From NCBI RefSeq assembly GCF_042680885.1, contig NZ_JBHUEO010000013.1, forward strand, positions 73,946-137,945: a stretch of DNA of 64,000 nucleotides. Direction: 5' to 3'. This DNA is from Siminovitchia sediminis. Lineage in GTDB: Bacteria > Bacillota > Bacilli > Bacillales > Bacillaceae_C. The position numbers and the translations under genes were made by a program. Below, piece by piece: positions 32,495 to 41,501 of the stretch (positions are counted from its first letter, which is position 1; every line of letters starts with the position of its first letter). The notes under the pieces are model-generated. The model was not told where the DNA came from and searched no databases. It was given only the letters and a program-made list of their open reading frames with translations.

Positions 32495-34486
32495 TTATTC
32501 CAGTATGTTTCTAACTTTCTCAACGGCCAACTCCGATCCTCCGCGTCCCTGGACGTCTTCAATCATCATGGCCACAAGCAGCTCCGGATTTTCCGTATCA
32601 TAGCCGACGAAAAAGCCGTTCTCTTTTCCTTTTTCTCCTTGCCTTGCTTTCAACTCTGCTGTTCCGGTTTTACCGGCAACACGCTTGCCCTCGATCCGGG
32701 CACTGCGCGCAGTTCCACTCGGATCTTCCACAACTTTTAACAAAGCCTTCTCGAGATCCGCCGCTGTTTTTTCGCTCATGACGCCTTCTTTCCAAACGTT
32801 GCCTGTATCTTCACCACTTACCAACACAGGCTGAATCATGTTTCCTTTATTTATTAAAGGTGTGTAGGTTGCTGCCAAATGGACGATGTTCATCTGGACC
32901 TGCCCCTGTCCGTAGGCGGAGTCCGCCAACGCAATATCCGAGTCAATCTCGCCGATCGTCGACTGATCCAGCGGGTAAGCAAAATCAGGCATGTCTTCTT
33001 CGAATCCGAAGGCTTTCAATCCCTTCACAAACTCATCCTTGCCAAGGTCGAGCGCTGCTTGAGCGAAATAAATATTATCCGAAAGCACAAGCGCAGTTTC
33101 CAAGTCAATCGGCCCGTTCTTCTCTGTTACCCTCGTAACGGAATAGCCGCCCCAGGATGAATCTTTTTTCCAGGACAAACCCTGGATATCGTACGTTTTC
33201 TTCCAATCTATCGCACCGGCTTCCAGTGCAGCCGCTGCCGTAATCGGTTTGATCACCGACCCCGGTGCATAGCCGTTTTTAAACCTGGTCACCAGCGGTT
33301 CTTTCTTGTCACTTTCCAGCTGTTCCCAATCTTTTGCTGTCGCTCCCAAGGATAAAACGTTCGGGTCAAAGCTTGGACTGCTTACGAGTGCAAGGGTTTC
33401 GCCGCTCACCGGGTGGATCGCTGCTGCTGTACCCGCCTCGTCTTTTAATTCATTAAACACTTCATTTTGAATACCTGCATCAATCGTTAATTGAACGTTT
33501 TCGCCGTCCTTGACAGCTGTTTCCGCAAGGACTTTCTCAGTGCCGTCTTTTTTGTTGATGACAATTTTAACACCGTTTTGGCCTTTTAATTTCTCTTCAA
33601 ACACTTGCTCCAGACCTCTTTTTCCGATCACGTCCGAACTTTGGTATCCGCCTCCGGCTTTTTCCAACTCCTCAGCTGTAATCGGTCCGACGTAACCGAT
33701 CAGGTGCGCCGCCGCTTCACCGAGAGGGTAGACTCTCGATTCGACCGTTCGGTTGTTCACAGAGGGGATCTCTGTCGCTTGTTCGAGCACGTCGTTTGTA
33801 TCGCCCGGAATTTTTTTAATCGGAACAAAGTGTTCCGGCTGTACCCAGGAAGCCGACAATGCATTTTCGATCTGCTCCTCGCTCAGTCCGAGCACCTCTG
33901 AAACCTGCTTGATGATTTTTTCTTTATCCTCGCCCATTTCAGCGGGGATGATCCCGATTTCGGTCACTTTGCCCATGGTCGCCAGCGGCTTTCCATGTTG
34001 GTCGAGAATATCACCGCGCTTGGCCGGTGCAGTTGAAATGCCGATGGTATCTCCTTCTTCAAGCTCTGGAAAAATATATGTCGTATCCCAGCTGACAAAC
34101 CAGTTTTTTGCTTCTTCCCGTTCTTCTTCCTGTAAAACGGCCGTATGATCAAAGGTAATTTCGCCTGCGATGGTATCCATGGTTACGCTGAATGGCAGCT
34201 CGATGGAACCTTCTTTTTCTTCCGTTTCTTCAGGCGTTGTAAAATCCACTTTTAAATTTTTAACTTCTAAATCATTATAAATTTTTTCGTAGCGTTCAGT
34301 AAATTCATCCTTCGACACTTTTTCCTGTGCCTCTTTGGACAGATACTTGTACATTTCATCGAAATTCCGTTCATTCCACTCTTTTACATAAGCAGTGAAA
34401 CGCTCTTCAGGTGCAGGCTGATTGCTGCAGCCGGCGGCCACAACAGCAATCAGCAGCACGCTCAGCCATCCGATCCATTTTTTCAT
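32495..34486 (-). CDS. pbpC: Class B penicillin-binding protein with MecA-type N-terminal domain (PBP3/PbpC-like)
   Basis: A 663-residue lipoprotein transpeptidase. The lipobox VAAGC gives Cys20; residues 25-140 form an NTF2-like MecA N-terminal domain; a dimerisation domain follows with RGDILDQHG; the transpeptidase domain holds Ser410 in SVIK, SDN at 469-471 and KTGT near 609. It cross-links peptidoglycan outside the membrane. The architecture is that of B. subtilis PbpC (PBP3) and of low-affinity PBP2a-type enzymes. A beta-lactam tolerance role is possible but not shown. Monocistronic and divergent from ppaC. Confidence 0.9.
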   Translation of the reverse strand: MKKWIGWLSVLLIAVVAAGCSNQPAPEERFTAYVKEWNERNFDEMYKYLSKEAQEKVSKDEFTERYEKIYNDLEVKNLKVDFTTPEETEEKEGSIELPFSVTMDTIAGEITFDHTAVLQEEEREEAKNWFVSWDTTYIFPELEEGDTIGISTAPAKRGDILDQHGKPLATMGKVTEIGIIPAEMGEDKEKIIKQVSEVLGLSEEQIENALSASWVQPEHFVPIKKIPGDTNDVLEQATEIPSVNNRTVESRVYPLGEAAAHLIGYVGPITAEELEKAGGGYQSSDVIGKRGLEQVFEEKLKGQNGVKIVINKKDGTEKVLAETAVKDGENVQLTIDAGIQNEVFNELKDEAGTAAAIHPVSGETLALVSSPSFDPNVLSLGATAKDWEQLESDKKEPLVTRFKNGYAPGSVIKPITAAAALEAGAIDWKKTYDIQGLSWKKDSSWGGYSVTRVTEKNGPIDLETALVLSDNIYFAQAALDLGKDEFVKGLKAFGFEEDMPDFAYPLDQSTIGEIDSDIALADSAYGQGQVQMNIVHLAATYTPLINKGNMIQPVLVSGEDTGNVWKEGVMSEKTAADLEKALLKVVEDPSGTARSARIEGKRVAGKTGTAELKARQGEKGKENGFFVGYDTENPELLVAMMIEDVQGRGGSELAVEKVRNILE

Positions 34487-34582
34487 GTAACATCCCCCTT
34501 ATCCTGTCATTGTATCATTAGAGCCAGTGGTTATGTTAAAATAGTTATCATAAAAAATCATCAGATAACAAGGAGTAGGATC

Positions 34583-35512
34583 ATGGAAAAAGTTCTCATT
34601 TTTGGTCATAAAAACCCTGATACCGATTCAATTTGTTCGGCACTGATCTATACTGATTTAAAAACAAAATTGGGTGAAAACGTAGAAGCTGTCCGCCTGG
34701 GGGAAATCAACAGAGAAACAGAATACGCACTCAAACATTTTAACATTGAAGCGCCGCGCCAAGTGAGCACGGTCGCGAATGAAGCGGACAAAGTCATTTT
34801 GGTAGACCATAACGAACGTCAGCAAAGCGCGGATGATATTGAGAAAGTCCAAGTGGTGGAAGTGATTGACCATCACCGCATCGCCAACTTTGAAACAAGT
34901 GATCCGCTGTATTTCCGCGCGGAACCTGTCGGCTGCACAGCGACGATTTTGAAAAAAATGTACGAAGAAAGCGGCGTGGAAATGGAAAAAGAAATCGCGG
35001 GGCTTGCCTTGTCAGCGATTATTTCTGATTCGCTTTTATTTAAATCGCCGACTTGCACAGACCGCGATGTCCAGGCGGCCCGTGAGCTTGCGGAAATTGC
35101 CGGGGTGGATGCGGAAGAATACGGAATGAACATGCTGAAAGCCGGAGCGGATGTCAGCGATAAAACTGCGGATGAGTTGATCAAACTCGATGCCAAGCCA
35201 TTTGAAATGGGACAGGCTAAAGTGGAAATTGCGCAGGTGAACGCCATCGGTGTCGACGATATTCTTGCGCGTAAAGAGGAAATCGAAGCTGCATTGGCCC
35301 GTGCTGTGGAAGAAAAAGGGTTAGACCTTTTCCTCTTTGTCATCACAGATATCCTAACAAACGACTCTACGGCGATTGCTCACGGAAAAGCGGCTGAAAG
35401 CGTCGAGCGTGCCTTTAACGTATCTTTGAACCAAAACCAATGTGTGCTTAAAGGCGTCGTCTCCCGTAAAAAGCAAATCGTCCCCAGCCTGACAGAAGCC
35501 CTAAGCAAATAA
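34583..35512 (+). CDS. ppaC: Manganese-dependent (family II) inorganic pyrophosphatase
   Basis: A 309-residue DHH-family phosphatase that hydrolyses pyrophosphate. Metal ligands are visible in FGHKNPDTDSICSA (His and two Asp), VDHNE and the DHH motif in EVIDHHRIANF. The C-terminal SRKKQIVP is the substrate-binding loop of family II enzymes. Length is standard. AAGGAG lies nine bases before the ATG, and a strong terminator follows. Cytoplasmic housekeeping enzyme, transcribed alone. Confidence 0.95.
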   Translation: MEKVLIFGHKNPDTDSICSALIYTDLKTKLGENVEAVRLGEINRETEYALKHFNIEAPRQVSTVANEADKVILVDHNERQQSADDIEKVQVVEVIDHHRIANFETSDPLYFRAEPVGCTATILKKMYEESGVEMEKEIAGLALSAIISDSLLFKSPTCTDRDVQAARELAEIAGVDAEEYGMNMLKAGADVSDKTADELIKLDAKPFEMGQAKVEIAQVNAIGVDDILARKEEIEAALARAVEEKGLDLFLFVITDILTNDSTAIAHGKAAESVERAFNVSLNQNQCVLKGVVSRKKQIVPSLTEALSK

Positions 35513-35523
35513 GGGGAAGCGGA

Positions 35524-35555
35524 AAGTTCCGGCCGTGGGCCGGAACTTCCTTTTG
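35524..35555 (+). terminator. Terminator of ppaC
   Basis: AAGTTCCGGCC (35524-35534) pairs with GGCCGGAACTT (35538-35548), followed by CCTTTTGG, a short U-run. Confidence 0.8.
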
Positions 35556-35599
35556 GGGTGCATTTCGACAGGTGCCTGGCACGCCCCGAATTATGTCGA

Positions 35600-35935
35600 A
35601 AAAGCCTTGGCCAGTGTGTTGGCGCCGGTGCCGGACAGAATTTTGGAAAATTGGCTAGTATTAGCACTGGCTTGACGAGTAAATGGAAAAATTGGCTAGT
35701 AATAGTTCCTCGCTGGCGAGTATTAAAGAAAATTGGCTAGTATTAGCTCCGGTTTGGCGAGTATCTGAAAAAATGGGCTCGAATTAGTGCCGGCTCAGCA
35801 AGGATTTGAAAACATTGGCTAGTTTTTCCCCGGAGCCGGCCAGTTCCGCGCCCTGGATTATATCCTCAAAAACGGCAAGTATTTTGGCCAGTTAAATATA
35901 GCGGACCAGTATTTTAATCATTAGCCAAGATAACA
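35600..35935 (+). repeat. Degenerate ~20-bp array with 41-bp super-repeat (GGCTAGTA type)
   Basis: Two alternating units are clear from about 35650 to 35780: TTGGCTAGTATTAGCTCCGG and TGGCGAGTATCTGAAAAAA, giving a 41-42 bp higher-order period (TTGGCTAGTA at 35651, 35692 and 35733). Units decay to the right, where GGCCAGT and GGACCAGTATT remain. The core is a variant of the GGACAGTA word used at 7.2 kb. No gene overlaps. The array fills most of the ppaC-pheA gap. Confidence 0.75.
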
Positions 35936-35998
35936 CGGTTTCAGCAGAGTCAAACTTAGAAAGAGAGTCCTCAATTTTATTTAAAGGAGTATGTCATT

Positions 35999-36820
35999 TT
36001 GAAAGTTGCGTATTTAGGACCAAAGGGTACGTTTTCCGAAGAAGCAGCGCTGCGCTTTTTCCCGCCGGAAAACAGAGAGCTTGTGATGTACGACGGAATC
36101 GTTGATGTGCTCGAGGCGGTCGCCGAACGAGAAGTGAATAAAGGGATTGTGCCGATCGAAAATGCAATCGAAGGCACGATCACGATGACAACGGACGGCT
36201 TGATCAACTATGATGTGTGGGTGGAAGGGGAGGCGGTGCTGCCCATCGCCCTGCATCTCTTGACAGTCGAAGGTGCGGAGGCAGACCATATCCGTGAGGT
36301 TTGGTCCATCGGGCCTGCACTCGCTCAATGCCGCGATTTTACTAGAAAACTGCAAGTGAAAACGAAGCATTACAGCAGTACGGCAAACGCCGCTGAATCA
36401 CTCGTAAAATCAAATAATAAAAACGCGGGTGCCATTGCGTCAGAACTGGCAGCCAAAACATTTGGACTCGAAATTGCGAAAAGAAACATTCAGGATTTCG
36501 AAGGCAATTCCACCCGGTTCCTCATTGTAACCAATGAAAAGCCGGAAGTCATTCAGGCATCGAAATCGATGCTGCTCATTACACCCGGCGAAGATCGCCC
36601 GGGTTTGCTTGCGATCATCTTGAACATCTTTTCATCGCTGGATATTAACCTGACCTGGATCGAATCCCGTCCAACAAAGAAAAAACTCGGTACGTACCGC
36701 TTTTTCGTCCAGGCGGAAATGGGCATCCAGGAAGTCAACATGCAAAAAGCCGTCTCCATCTTGCGAACGTATGGACACGACGTGCGTGTACTTGGCAGCT
36801 TTGATGAGACAAAATTATAA
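35999..36820 (+). CDS. pheA: Prephenate dehydratase
   Basis: A 273-residue monofunctional enzyme of phenylalanine synthesis, converting prephenate to phenylpyruvate. It starts KVAYLGPKGTFSEEAA, has the IVPIENAIEGTI loop and the catalytic NSTRF motif, then a C-terminal ACT domain (LLAIILNIFSSLDINLTWIESRP) carrying the ESRP feedback site for phenylalanine. TTG 35999 is served by AAAGGAG. Own terminator. Not linked here to other aromatic genes except trpE, 2.5 kb downstream. Confidence 0.95.
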   Translation: MKVAYLGPKGTFSEEAALRFFPPENRELVMYDGIVDVLEAVAEREVNKGIVPIENAIEGTITMTTDGLINYDVWVEGEAVLPIALHLLTVEGAEADHIREVWSIGPALAQCRDFTRKLQVKTKHYSSTANAAESLVKSNNKNAGAIASELAAKTFGLEIAKRNIQDFEGNSTRFLIVTNEKPEVIQASKSMLLITPGEDRPGLLAIILNIFSSLDINLTWIESRPTKKKLGTYRFFVQAEMGIQEVNMQKAVSILRTYGHDVRVLGSFDETKL

Positions 36821-36825
36821 AAGGT

Positions 36826-36856
36826 AAAAAGGGTTCCGTTACTGGGCCCTTTTTTG
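36826..36856 (+). terminator. Terminator of pheA
   Basis: AAAAAGGG and CCCTTTTTT flank a 13-nt loop directly after the pheA stop, with the U-run forming part of the 3' arm. Confidence 0.75.
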
Positions 36857-37150
36857 TTTTTGAAATGGGCGGAAAGCGCTGTATCCCATATGAAGGTATT
36901 AATTTTTTTAAAAAATGGAGAGGGACCTAATCTCCCAAGGAATCCTTGTAGAAAATTTCCTGTAAATCTTACCTGCCAACTTCGACTCCATCCCTATCAA
37001 AGGACCTCATGGAATTTGCTTTCATTCTTTGTCGAAATAACACCCCACCTGTAAAATTTTCCTTCTGCTGTTCAGTACGAAAAAATTGTAGGTTCCCAGT
37101 ACTTAAGTTACCCTTTACATAGAAGATTGTTTCGCCACGGAAATAATAAA
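36857..37150. other. Gene-free stretch before the DsbA-like gene
   Basis: About 300 bp. I see no repeat units, no RNA signature and no supported ORF. It is A+T-rich and probably contains the promoter of the next gene, but no clear -35/-10 pair stands out. Confidence 0.4.
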
Positions 37151-37165
37151 AAAGAGGTGTCCCTT

Positions 37166-37888
37166 ATGAAAATTGAAATTTGGTCAGATTATGCCTGCCC
37201 GTTTTGTTATATCGGCAAGCGCCGCTTGGAGGAAGCTTTAAAGAAGTTTGATCACCGCGATCAGGTAGAGGTGGAATACAAAGCATTTGAACTGGAGCCG
37301 GATGCTCCGCGCGATACGGACAAGAGCATGTATGAACAGCTCGCAGGCAAATATGGCATGAGTGTGGAGGAAGCAAAGAAAATGAACGATGGCGTTCGCC
37401 AGCAGGCAGCGGAAGCCGGCTTGACGTTTAATTTTGATACGATGATTCCGACCAACACATTTGATGCGCACCGCCTGGCGCATTTTGCCAAAACCAAAAA
37501 TAAAGCAAAAGACGTTCATGAAAAACTGCTGCATGCTTATTTTACGGAGTCCAGGCACTTGGGTGACCATGAAACATTGGCAGACATTGCCGCAGAAGCC
37601 GGCTTGGACCGCGATGAAGTTTTGGCTGTGTTGGCTGATGAAAATGCGTTTGCGGATGAAGTTCGCAACGATGAACAGGCCTCCCAGCTCATGGGCGTCA
37701 GGGGCGTTCCGTTCTTCGTGCTGAATCGAAAATACGGAGTATCCGGCGCGCAGCCAACGGAAACTTTCTTGGCAGCACTTCAAAAAGTGTGGGAAGAAGA
37801 ACAGGCTGAGCCGAAACTGCAGGATCTTGGCACGGACAACGGAGCAGCCTGTGCAGACGGGAGCTGCGACATTCCCGAGAAAGAATAA
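37166..37888 (+). CDS. DsbA-family oxidoreductase (FrnE-like)
   Basis: A 240-residue thioredoxin-fold protein without signal peptide, so cytoplasmic. The active site is SDYACPFCYIGKRRLE with a CPFC pair, and the cis-proline loop is MGVRGVPFFVLNRKYGVSGA, both standard for the FrnE branch. It ends in CADGSC, two extra cysteines in a flexible tail that could act as a resolving or metal-binding pair. ATG 37166 follows AGAGGTG. Likely a disulfide isomerase or reductase in oxidative stress defence; the partner is unknown. Confidence 0.87.
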   Translation: MKIEIWSDYACPFCYIGKRRLEEALKKFDHRDQVEVEYKAFELEPDAPRDTDKSMYEQLAGKYGMSVEEAKKMNDGVRQQAAEAGLTFNFDTMIPTNTFDAHRLAHFAKTKNKAKDVHEKLLHAYFTESRHLGDHETLADIAAEAGLDRDEVLAVLADENAFADEVRNDEQASQLMGVRGVPFFVLNRKYGVSGAQPTETFLAALQKVWEEEQAEPKLQDLGTDNGAACADGSCDIPEKE

Positions 37889-37907
37889 TGGATTTTGTAA
37901 AAAAATA

Positions 37908-37936
37908 TTGACAGCGCCGCCGATTTTTCATATTAT
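37908..37936 (+). promoter_or_regulatory. Sigma-A promoter of the T-box/trpE transcript
   Basis: TTGACA (37908-37913), exactly 17 bp, TATTAT (37931-37936). The first T-box begins about 30 bp downstream. Confidence 0.78.
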
Positions 37937-37967
37937 CAAGTTTAACAATATGAAACTTTGGCGCTGA

Positions 37968-38221
37968 CGAAGAAGAGTACCCGTCGTGAAACGAAAGAGA
38001 GCTGGTGGTTGGTGCGAACCAGTGTGGATCGGCAGGGGAATGGGCTTCCGAGCTATCAAACCGAACCCGGGAATCCCGGCAGTAGGCTTTGACGGACACC
38101 TCCCGCCGTTACAAAGGGAATACGCATGGCAATTTCGTGCGTTTAGAGAGAGCTTTTAGCTAAAAAAGGTGGCACCGCGGTCCCTCGTCCTTTTCCGGAT
38201 GGGGGGCCTTTTTGGTTTTTC
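37968..38221 (+). promoter_or_regulatory. Tryptophan T-box riboswitch 1 (upstream of trpE)
   Basis: A complete T-box leader: the GAAGAAGAGTA start of stem I, the distal loop words GGTGGTTGGTGCGAACC, a specifier TGG (38041-38043) in the context GAA-TGG-GC, and the T-box AAGGTGGCACCGCGG (38166-38180). A terminator pairs GGTCCCTCGTCC with GGATGGGGGGCC before TTTTT. TGG reads as Trp, and the UGGC bulge complements a GCCA tRNA end. Uncharged tRNA-Trp should prevent termination. Confidence 0.92.
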
Positions 38222-38429
38222 TATCGAAAAACATGATGTTTCGGGCAGCCGGCCTAAAGCTTCATCTGCCAGCCGGAAAAAAATTATTTGTCGTATGCTG
38301 ACCTGCCAGATGGAGGCCTGGCGAAGAAGCTTGCGAGAATAGCGTTCAGATCCAAAACAGCAGATGAGAGGGAGAGTTCTTGCTGTGGAGGATGACAGGG
38401 AAAAAAGTTACATACTCTCATGAAAAATT

Positions 38430-38724
38430 TCATACAGCAATCGTGATGAGCAAGAGGAGTACGTTCGAATCTTTTCGCTGCAGAGAACCGGTGTTGGTGG
38501 AAATCCGGTGCGAAAAGCCGGGCGGAATGGGCTTGCGAGCTGTTTCCTGAAGAAAGTAGGGAAATACGGGGATTCCAACGTTAACTGGATAGGACATCGG
38601 AAAAAGGATGGGCAATTTTCCTGTGTCAGAATAAGATGGAGAGAATTCATTCTCCAATACGAGGTGGCACCGCGGTTACGATCGCCCTCGAACAGGCAAA
38701 ATCTGCTTGTTCGGGGGTTTTTTC
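38430..38724 (+). promoter_or_regulatory. Tryptophan T-box riboswitch 2 (tandem copy)
   Basis: A second T-box in the same orientation: AGAGGAGTACG at the start, the distal GGTGTTGGTGGAAATCCGG, specifier TGG at 38528-38530 again within GAA-TGG-GC, and GAGGTGGCACCGCGG at 38661-38675. The terminator CGAACAGGCA/TGCTTGTTCG with TTTTTT ends at 38723. Tandem T-boxes give a tighter response to tryptophan starvation. The next gene, trpE, is 627 bp away across a repeat array. Confidence 0.92.
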
Positions 38725-38759
38725 ATTGAGGCAATGTGGTGAAGAAGGGCTGTAAAACT

Positions 38760-39290
38760 GTCAGGATATACAAGCGTGCGGGGATACTGCTGGAGTCGCG
38801 TATTACTGTCCGGGGGCGTTGGATACTGCCCAAAATTCGAAGAACTGCCCGTACTGTCGGGATTCAAGAATATTGTCTGCTCCCCGGCTGATACTGTCCG
38901 AGCGTGCGGGAGTACTGTCCGTGGGTTGAGTGGTACTGTCAAAGATTCGAGAATACTGTCCGTGGGTTGAGTGGTACTGTCTTAGATAAAGAGTTATATC
39001 ATATAAAGTAGATAGATTGATTTCTTCCAATAAGCAGCGAGAATACTGTTCGAGTCAGTGGATACTGTGCCCAGGATTCAAGGATACGGTTCGTACCCGG
39101 GAATCAAGAATATTTGTCGGCTCTCCATCTCATACTGTCCGAGCTTCGAGAGTACTGTCCGGGGGTTGAGTGGTGCTGTCCAAGATTCATAAATACTTTC
39201 CAACCCCCGTGCGATACTGTCCACAAATCAAACTTACTGTCCAAGCACGAACCGAATACTGTCCGCTGCCCAACAATAAGGTCCAGGCAG
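38760..39290 (-). repeat. GGACAGTA-family array (TACTGTCC on plus strand) in the trpE leader
   Basis: About 22 cores of TACTGTCC or close variants. In the best-kept part, cores start at 38892, 38913, 38934, 38954 and 38975, a 20-21 bp period. Spacers recur: GTGGGTTGAGTGG occurs near 38921 and 38962, with a one-base variant near 39161, alternating with AAGATTCGAGAA-like spacers. This is the same word family as at 7.2 kb but inverted. It lies between the second T-box terminator and trpE, so it must be transcribed as leader when trpE is expressed. Confidence 0.78.
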
Positions 39291-39350
39291 CGTGTATAAC
39301 GGACGTGGCAGCAGGGCCCGCCCTTAAAAAATATAGAAAGGAATAGGATC

Positions 39351-40742
39351 ATGACTACAAAAACGACAAACATCAAAATGACCAAATTAAATGGAGACGT
39401 GTTAACGCCGATTACAGTGTTTTTACGGCTTCAAGGTGTAAAAAAATTTCTGTTGGAAAGCTCGTTGAAGCATGATGAGCAGGGGCGTTACTCCTTTATA
39501 GGGGCCAACCCGGTGAAGGAAGTGAAAGGGCAGGGGAGGTTGACAACCATTATTTCCGCAGATGGAGACATACTGCAGGAGGAGTCCGGGTTGCCTCTTC
39601 AAATATTAGATCAAGTGCTCCCAAAAATCGAAGCAAATCTTCCTTTTCCCTTTTACGGCGGTGCCGTCGGATATGTCGGCTATGACGCCATTCGTCCATA
39701 TGCGGATATCGGTACTATTCCGGAAGACGAAATCGGCATGCCGGACATTCATTTTTTACTCTGCGAAGATGTTATTATTTTTGACCATTTGGCGCAGTCC
39801 ATCTATATTTTGGCAATTGATCTGGACGGCAGCCGCTCAGAAGAACAGCTGGAAAATAGAGCAGCAGAGATTGAAGGACAAATTTTTCAAGGCCAAGTGG
39901 ATGAAAGCCTGCCGGATTGTGAGATTGACTTTAAACCTCATTTAGAGAAAAAAGAGTTCATGACGCGCATTCAAAAAGCAAAAGATTACGTAGATGCAGG
40001 CGAGGTGGAGCAGGTCGTCCTGTCACAGCGTATGAGCGGGGAAGTGAAGAGTGATCCGTTTCATTTTTACAGAGTGCTGAGAAACTCCAATCCATCACCG
40101 TACATGTTCTACGTCGATTTTGGAGAATACGTTGTGCTCGGTGCATCACCGGAAAGCTTTATTAAGTCGAACGGAAGGCAAGTCAATACCAATCCGATCG
40201 CAGGCACACGACGAAGGGGCCGTACGGAAGAAGAAGACAGGGCGCTGGCCGAAGAGCTTTTGGCAGATGAAAAAGAACTGTCCGAACATCGGATGCTGAT
40301 TGATCTCAGCCTTGAGGATATGGCAAAAGTCTGCGACCCGGACACGATCCGGCTGATCAAAAATATGAACATTGAATACTTCCGGCATGTCATGCACATT
40401 GTCTCTGAATTGGAGGGAACCTTGGCGGAAGGAAAAACCGGGCTGGATGCTTTGATTGCGTGCCTCCCGGCAGGTACGGTTTCCGGTGCACCGAAAGAGC
40501 GTGCCATGCAAATCATCAACGAGCTCGAGGACGTCAAGCGCGGCGTTTACTCCGGCGCACTGGGCTACATCAACGCCAATGGAGACGTCGACTTCGCCTT
40601 GGCCATCCGTTCGCTGGTGATAAAAGATGGGCGTGCCTACCTGCAGGCAGGTGCAGGAATTGTTCAGGATTCAAAAGTGGAACTGGAGTATAAGGAAACG
40701 ATCAATAAGGCGAATGGAGTGCTGAAGGCGCGGAGGATTTAG
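39351..40742 (+). CDS. trpE: Anthranilate synthase component I
   Basis: A 463-residue chorismate-using enzyme. It keeps the tryptophan feedback motif LLESS near residue 35 and NPSPYMFYVDFG, which separate TrpE from PabB and menaquinone-type isochorismate synthases. The catalytic block follows: PIAGTRRRG, DEKELSEHRMLIDLSLEDM, PAGTVSGAPKERAM and LQAGAGIVQDS. It makes anthranilate with a glutamine amidotransferase subunit (TrpG/PabA) not encoded here. AAAGGAA precedes the ATG. Two Trp T-boxes lie upstream. No trpD, C, F, B or A follows: both sides are repeat arrays, so trpE is a stand-alone gene. Confidence 0.93.
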   Translation: MTTKTTNIKMTKLNGDVLTPITVFLRLQGVKKFLLESSLKHDEQGRYSFIGANPVKEVKGQGRLTTIISADGDILQEESGLPLQILDQVLPKIEANLPFPFYGGAVGYVGYDAIRPYADIGTIPEDEIGMPDIHFLLCEDVIIFDHLAQSIYILAIDLDGSRSEEQLENRAAEIEGQIFQGQVDESLPDCEIDFKPHLEKKEFMTRIQKAKDYVDAGEVEQVVLSQRMSGEVKSDPFHFYRVLRNSNPSPYMFYVDFGEYVVLGASPESFIKSNGRQVNTNPIAGTRRRGRTEEEDRALAEELLADEKELSEHRMLIDLSLEDMAKVCDPDTIRLIKNMNIEYFRHVMHIVSELEGTLAEGKTGLDALIACLPAGTVSGAPKERAMQIINELEDVKRGVYSGALGYINANGDVDFALAIRSLVIKDGRAYLQAGAGIVQDSKVELEYKETINKANGVLKARRI

Positions 40743-40779
40743 TGGGATGCGGATCTCTTACGATTAAAAAACTAACGGA

Positions 40780-41215
40780 TACTATACCACGAGGGATGCC
40801 TACTGTCCGAGCTGACGAAATACTGGGGGATACTGTCGGAGCTGTAACGTTTGCAGTCCAATTCCTAGGAATTGTCCACCTTTATAAAACACTGTCCTTA
40901 TTTACGAAAGACTGACCTCTGGTATACCAATACTTATTGCGATAGGGAAATTCTGTCAAGAATTTAAAACACTGTCCGCCATTTTATAATACTGTCCAAG
41001 CGGCGGCGCCTACTGTCCAACTTTCGAGAATACTGTCTGGAATTTTGAAATACTGTCCACAGAAGGGAATACTATTCAGATTCCCGAAATACTGTCCGCA
41101 GAAAGGGAAATACTTTCCGGATTGTCGAAATACTGCCCACTGGCATAGCAATACTGATCACGGTGGGAATACTGTTAAGATTTGAATTCTGAAATCCTGC
41201 CTTCGGTCTAGCAAT
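40780..41215 (-). repeat. GGACAGTA-family array downstream of trpE
   Basis: About 20 units of TACTGTCC variants on the plus strand. Well-kept cores begin at 40990, 41011, 41031, 41051, 41070, 41090, 41111, 41131 and 41152, mean spacing about 20 bp. The consensus between cores ends in GAAA or GAA. From about 41216 to 41490 I see only a hairpin AGGTTCAGC/GCTGAACCT (41249-41272) and A+T-rich sequence. The array has the same orientation as the one before trpE, so trpE is bracketed by direct repeats. Confidence 0.75.
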
Positions 41216-41501
41216 ACTCCCGTGGCAGAGTATAGATCCAAGCATACAAGGTTCAGCTCCCGCGCTGAACCTGTCTGCAAGTGGACACGGATGTAACCCT
41301 TTTTCTGAAAAAAGAAAGGACGAAATACTACACGTAGTTTTGACGGCCTCTTCGAATAACAACCACTCCGCAACCCTCGGTCCCCCTGACACGCCACGCA
41401 TATTTTCCTCCTATCTTAACCCAAAATAAATCATTTGCAATTATAAGAAAAGTTAATCAATATAGTATTAACGATAAGCCTAAGTGAGAGGAGCACACCC
41501 T

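Noticed and set aside
38760..41215. CRISPR-like repeats (TACTGTCC with 12-13 nt spacers)
   Set aside because: The core is only 8 bp, it is degenerate, spacers are too short and partly repeat themselves, and no cas gene is present.
41249..41272. AGGTTCAGC/GCTGAACCT hairpin as a terminator
   Set aside because: It has no U-run on either strand and lies about 500 bp beyond trpE.
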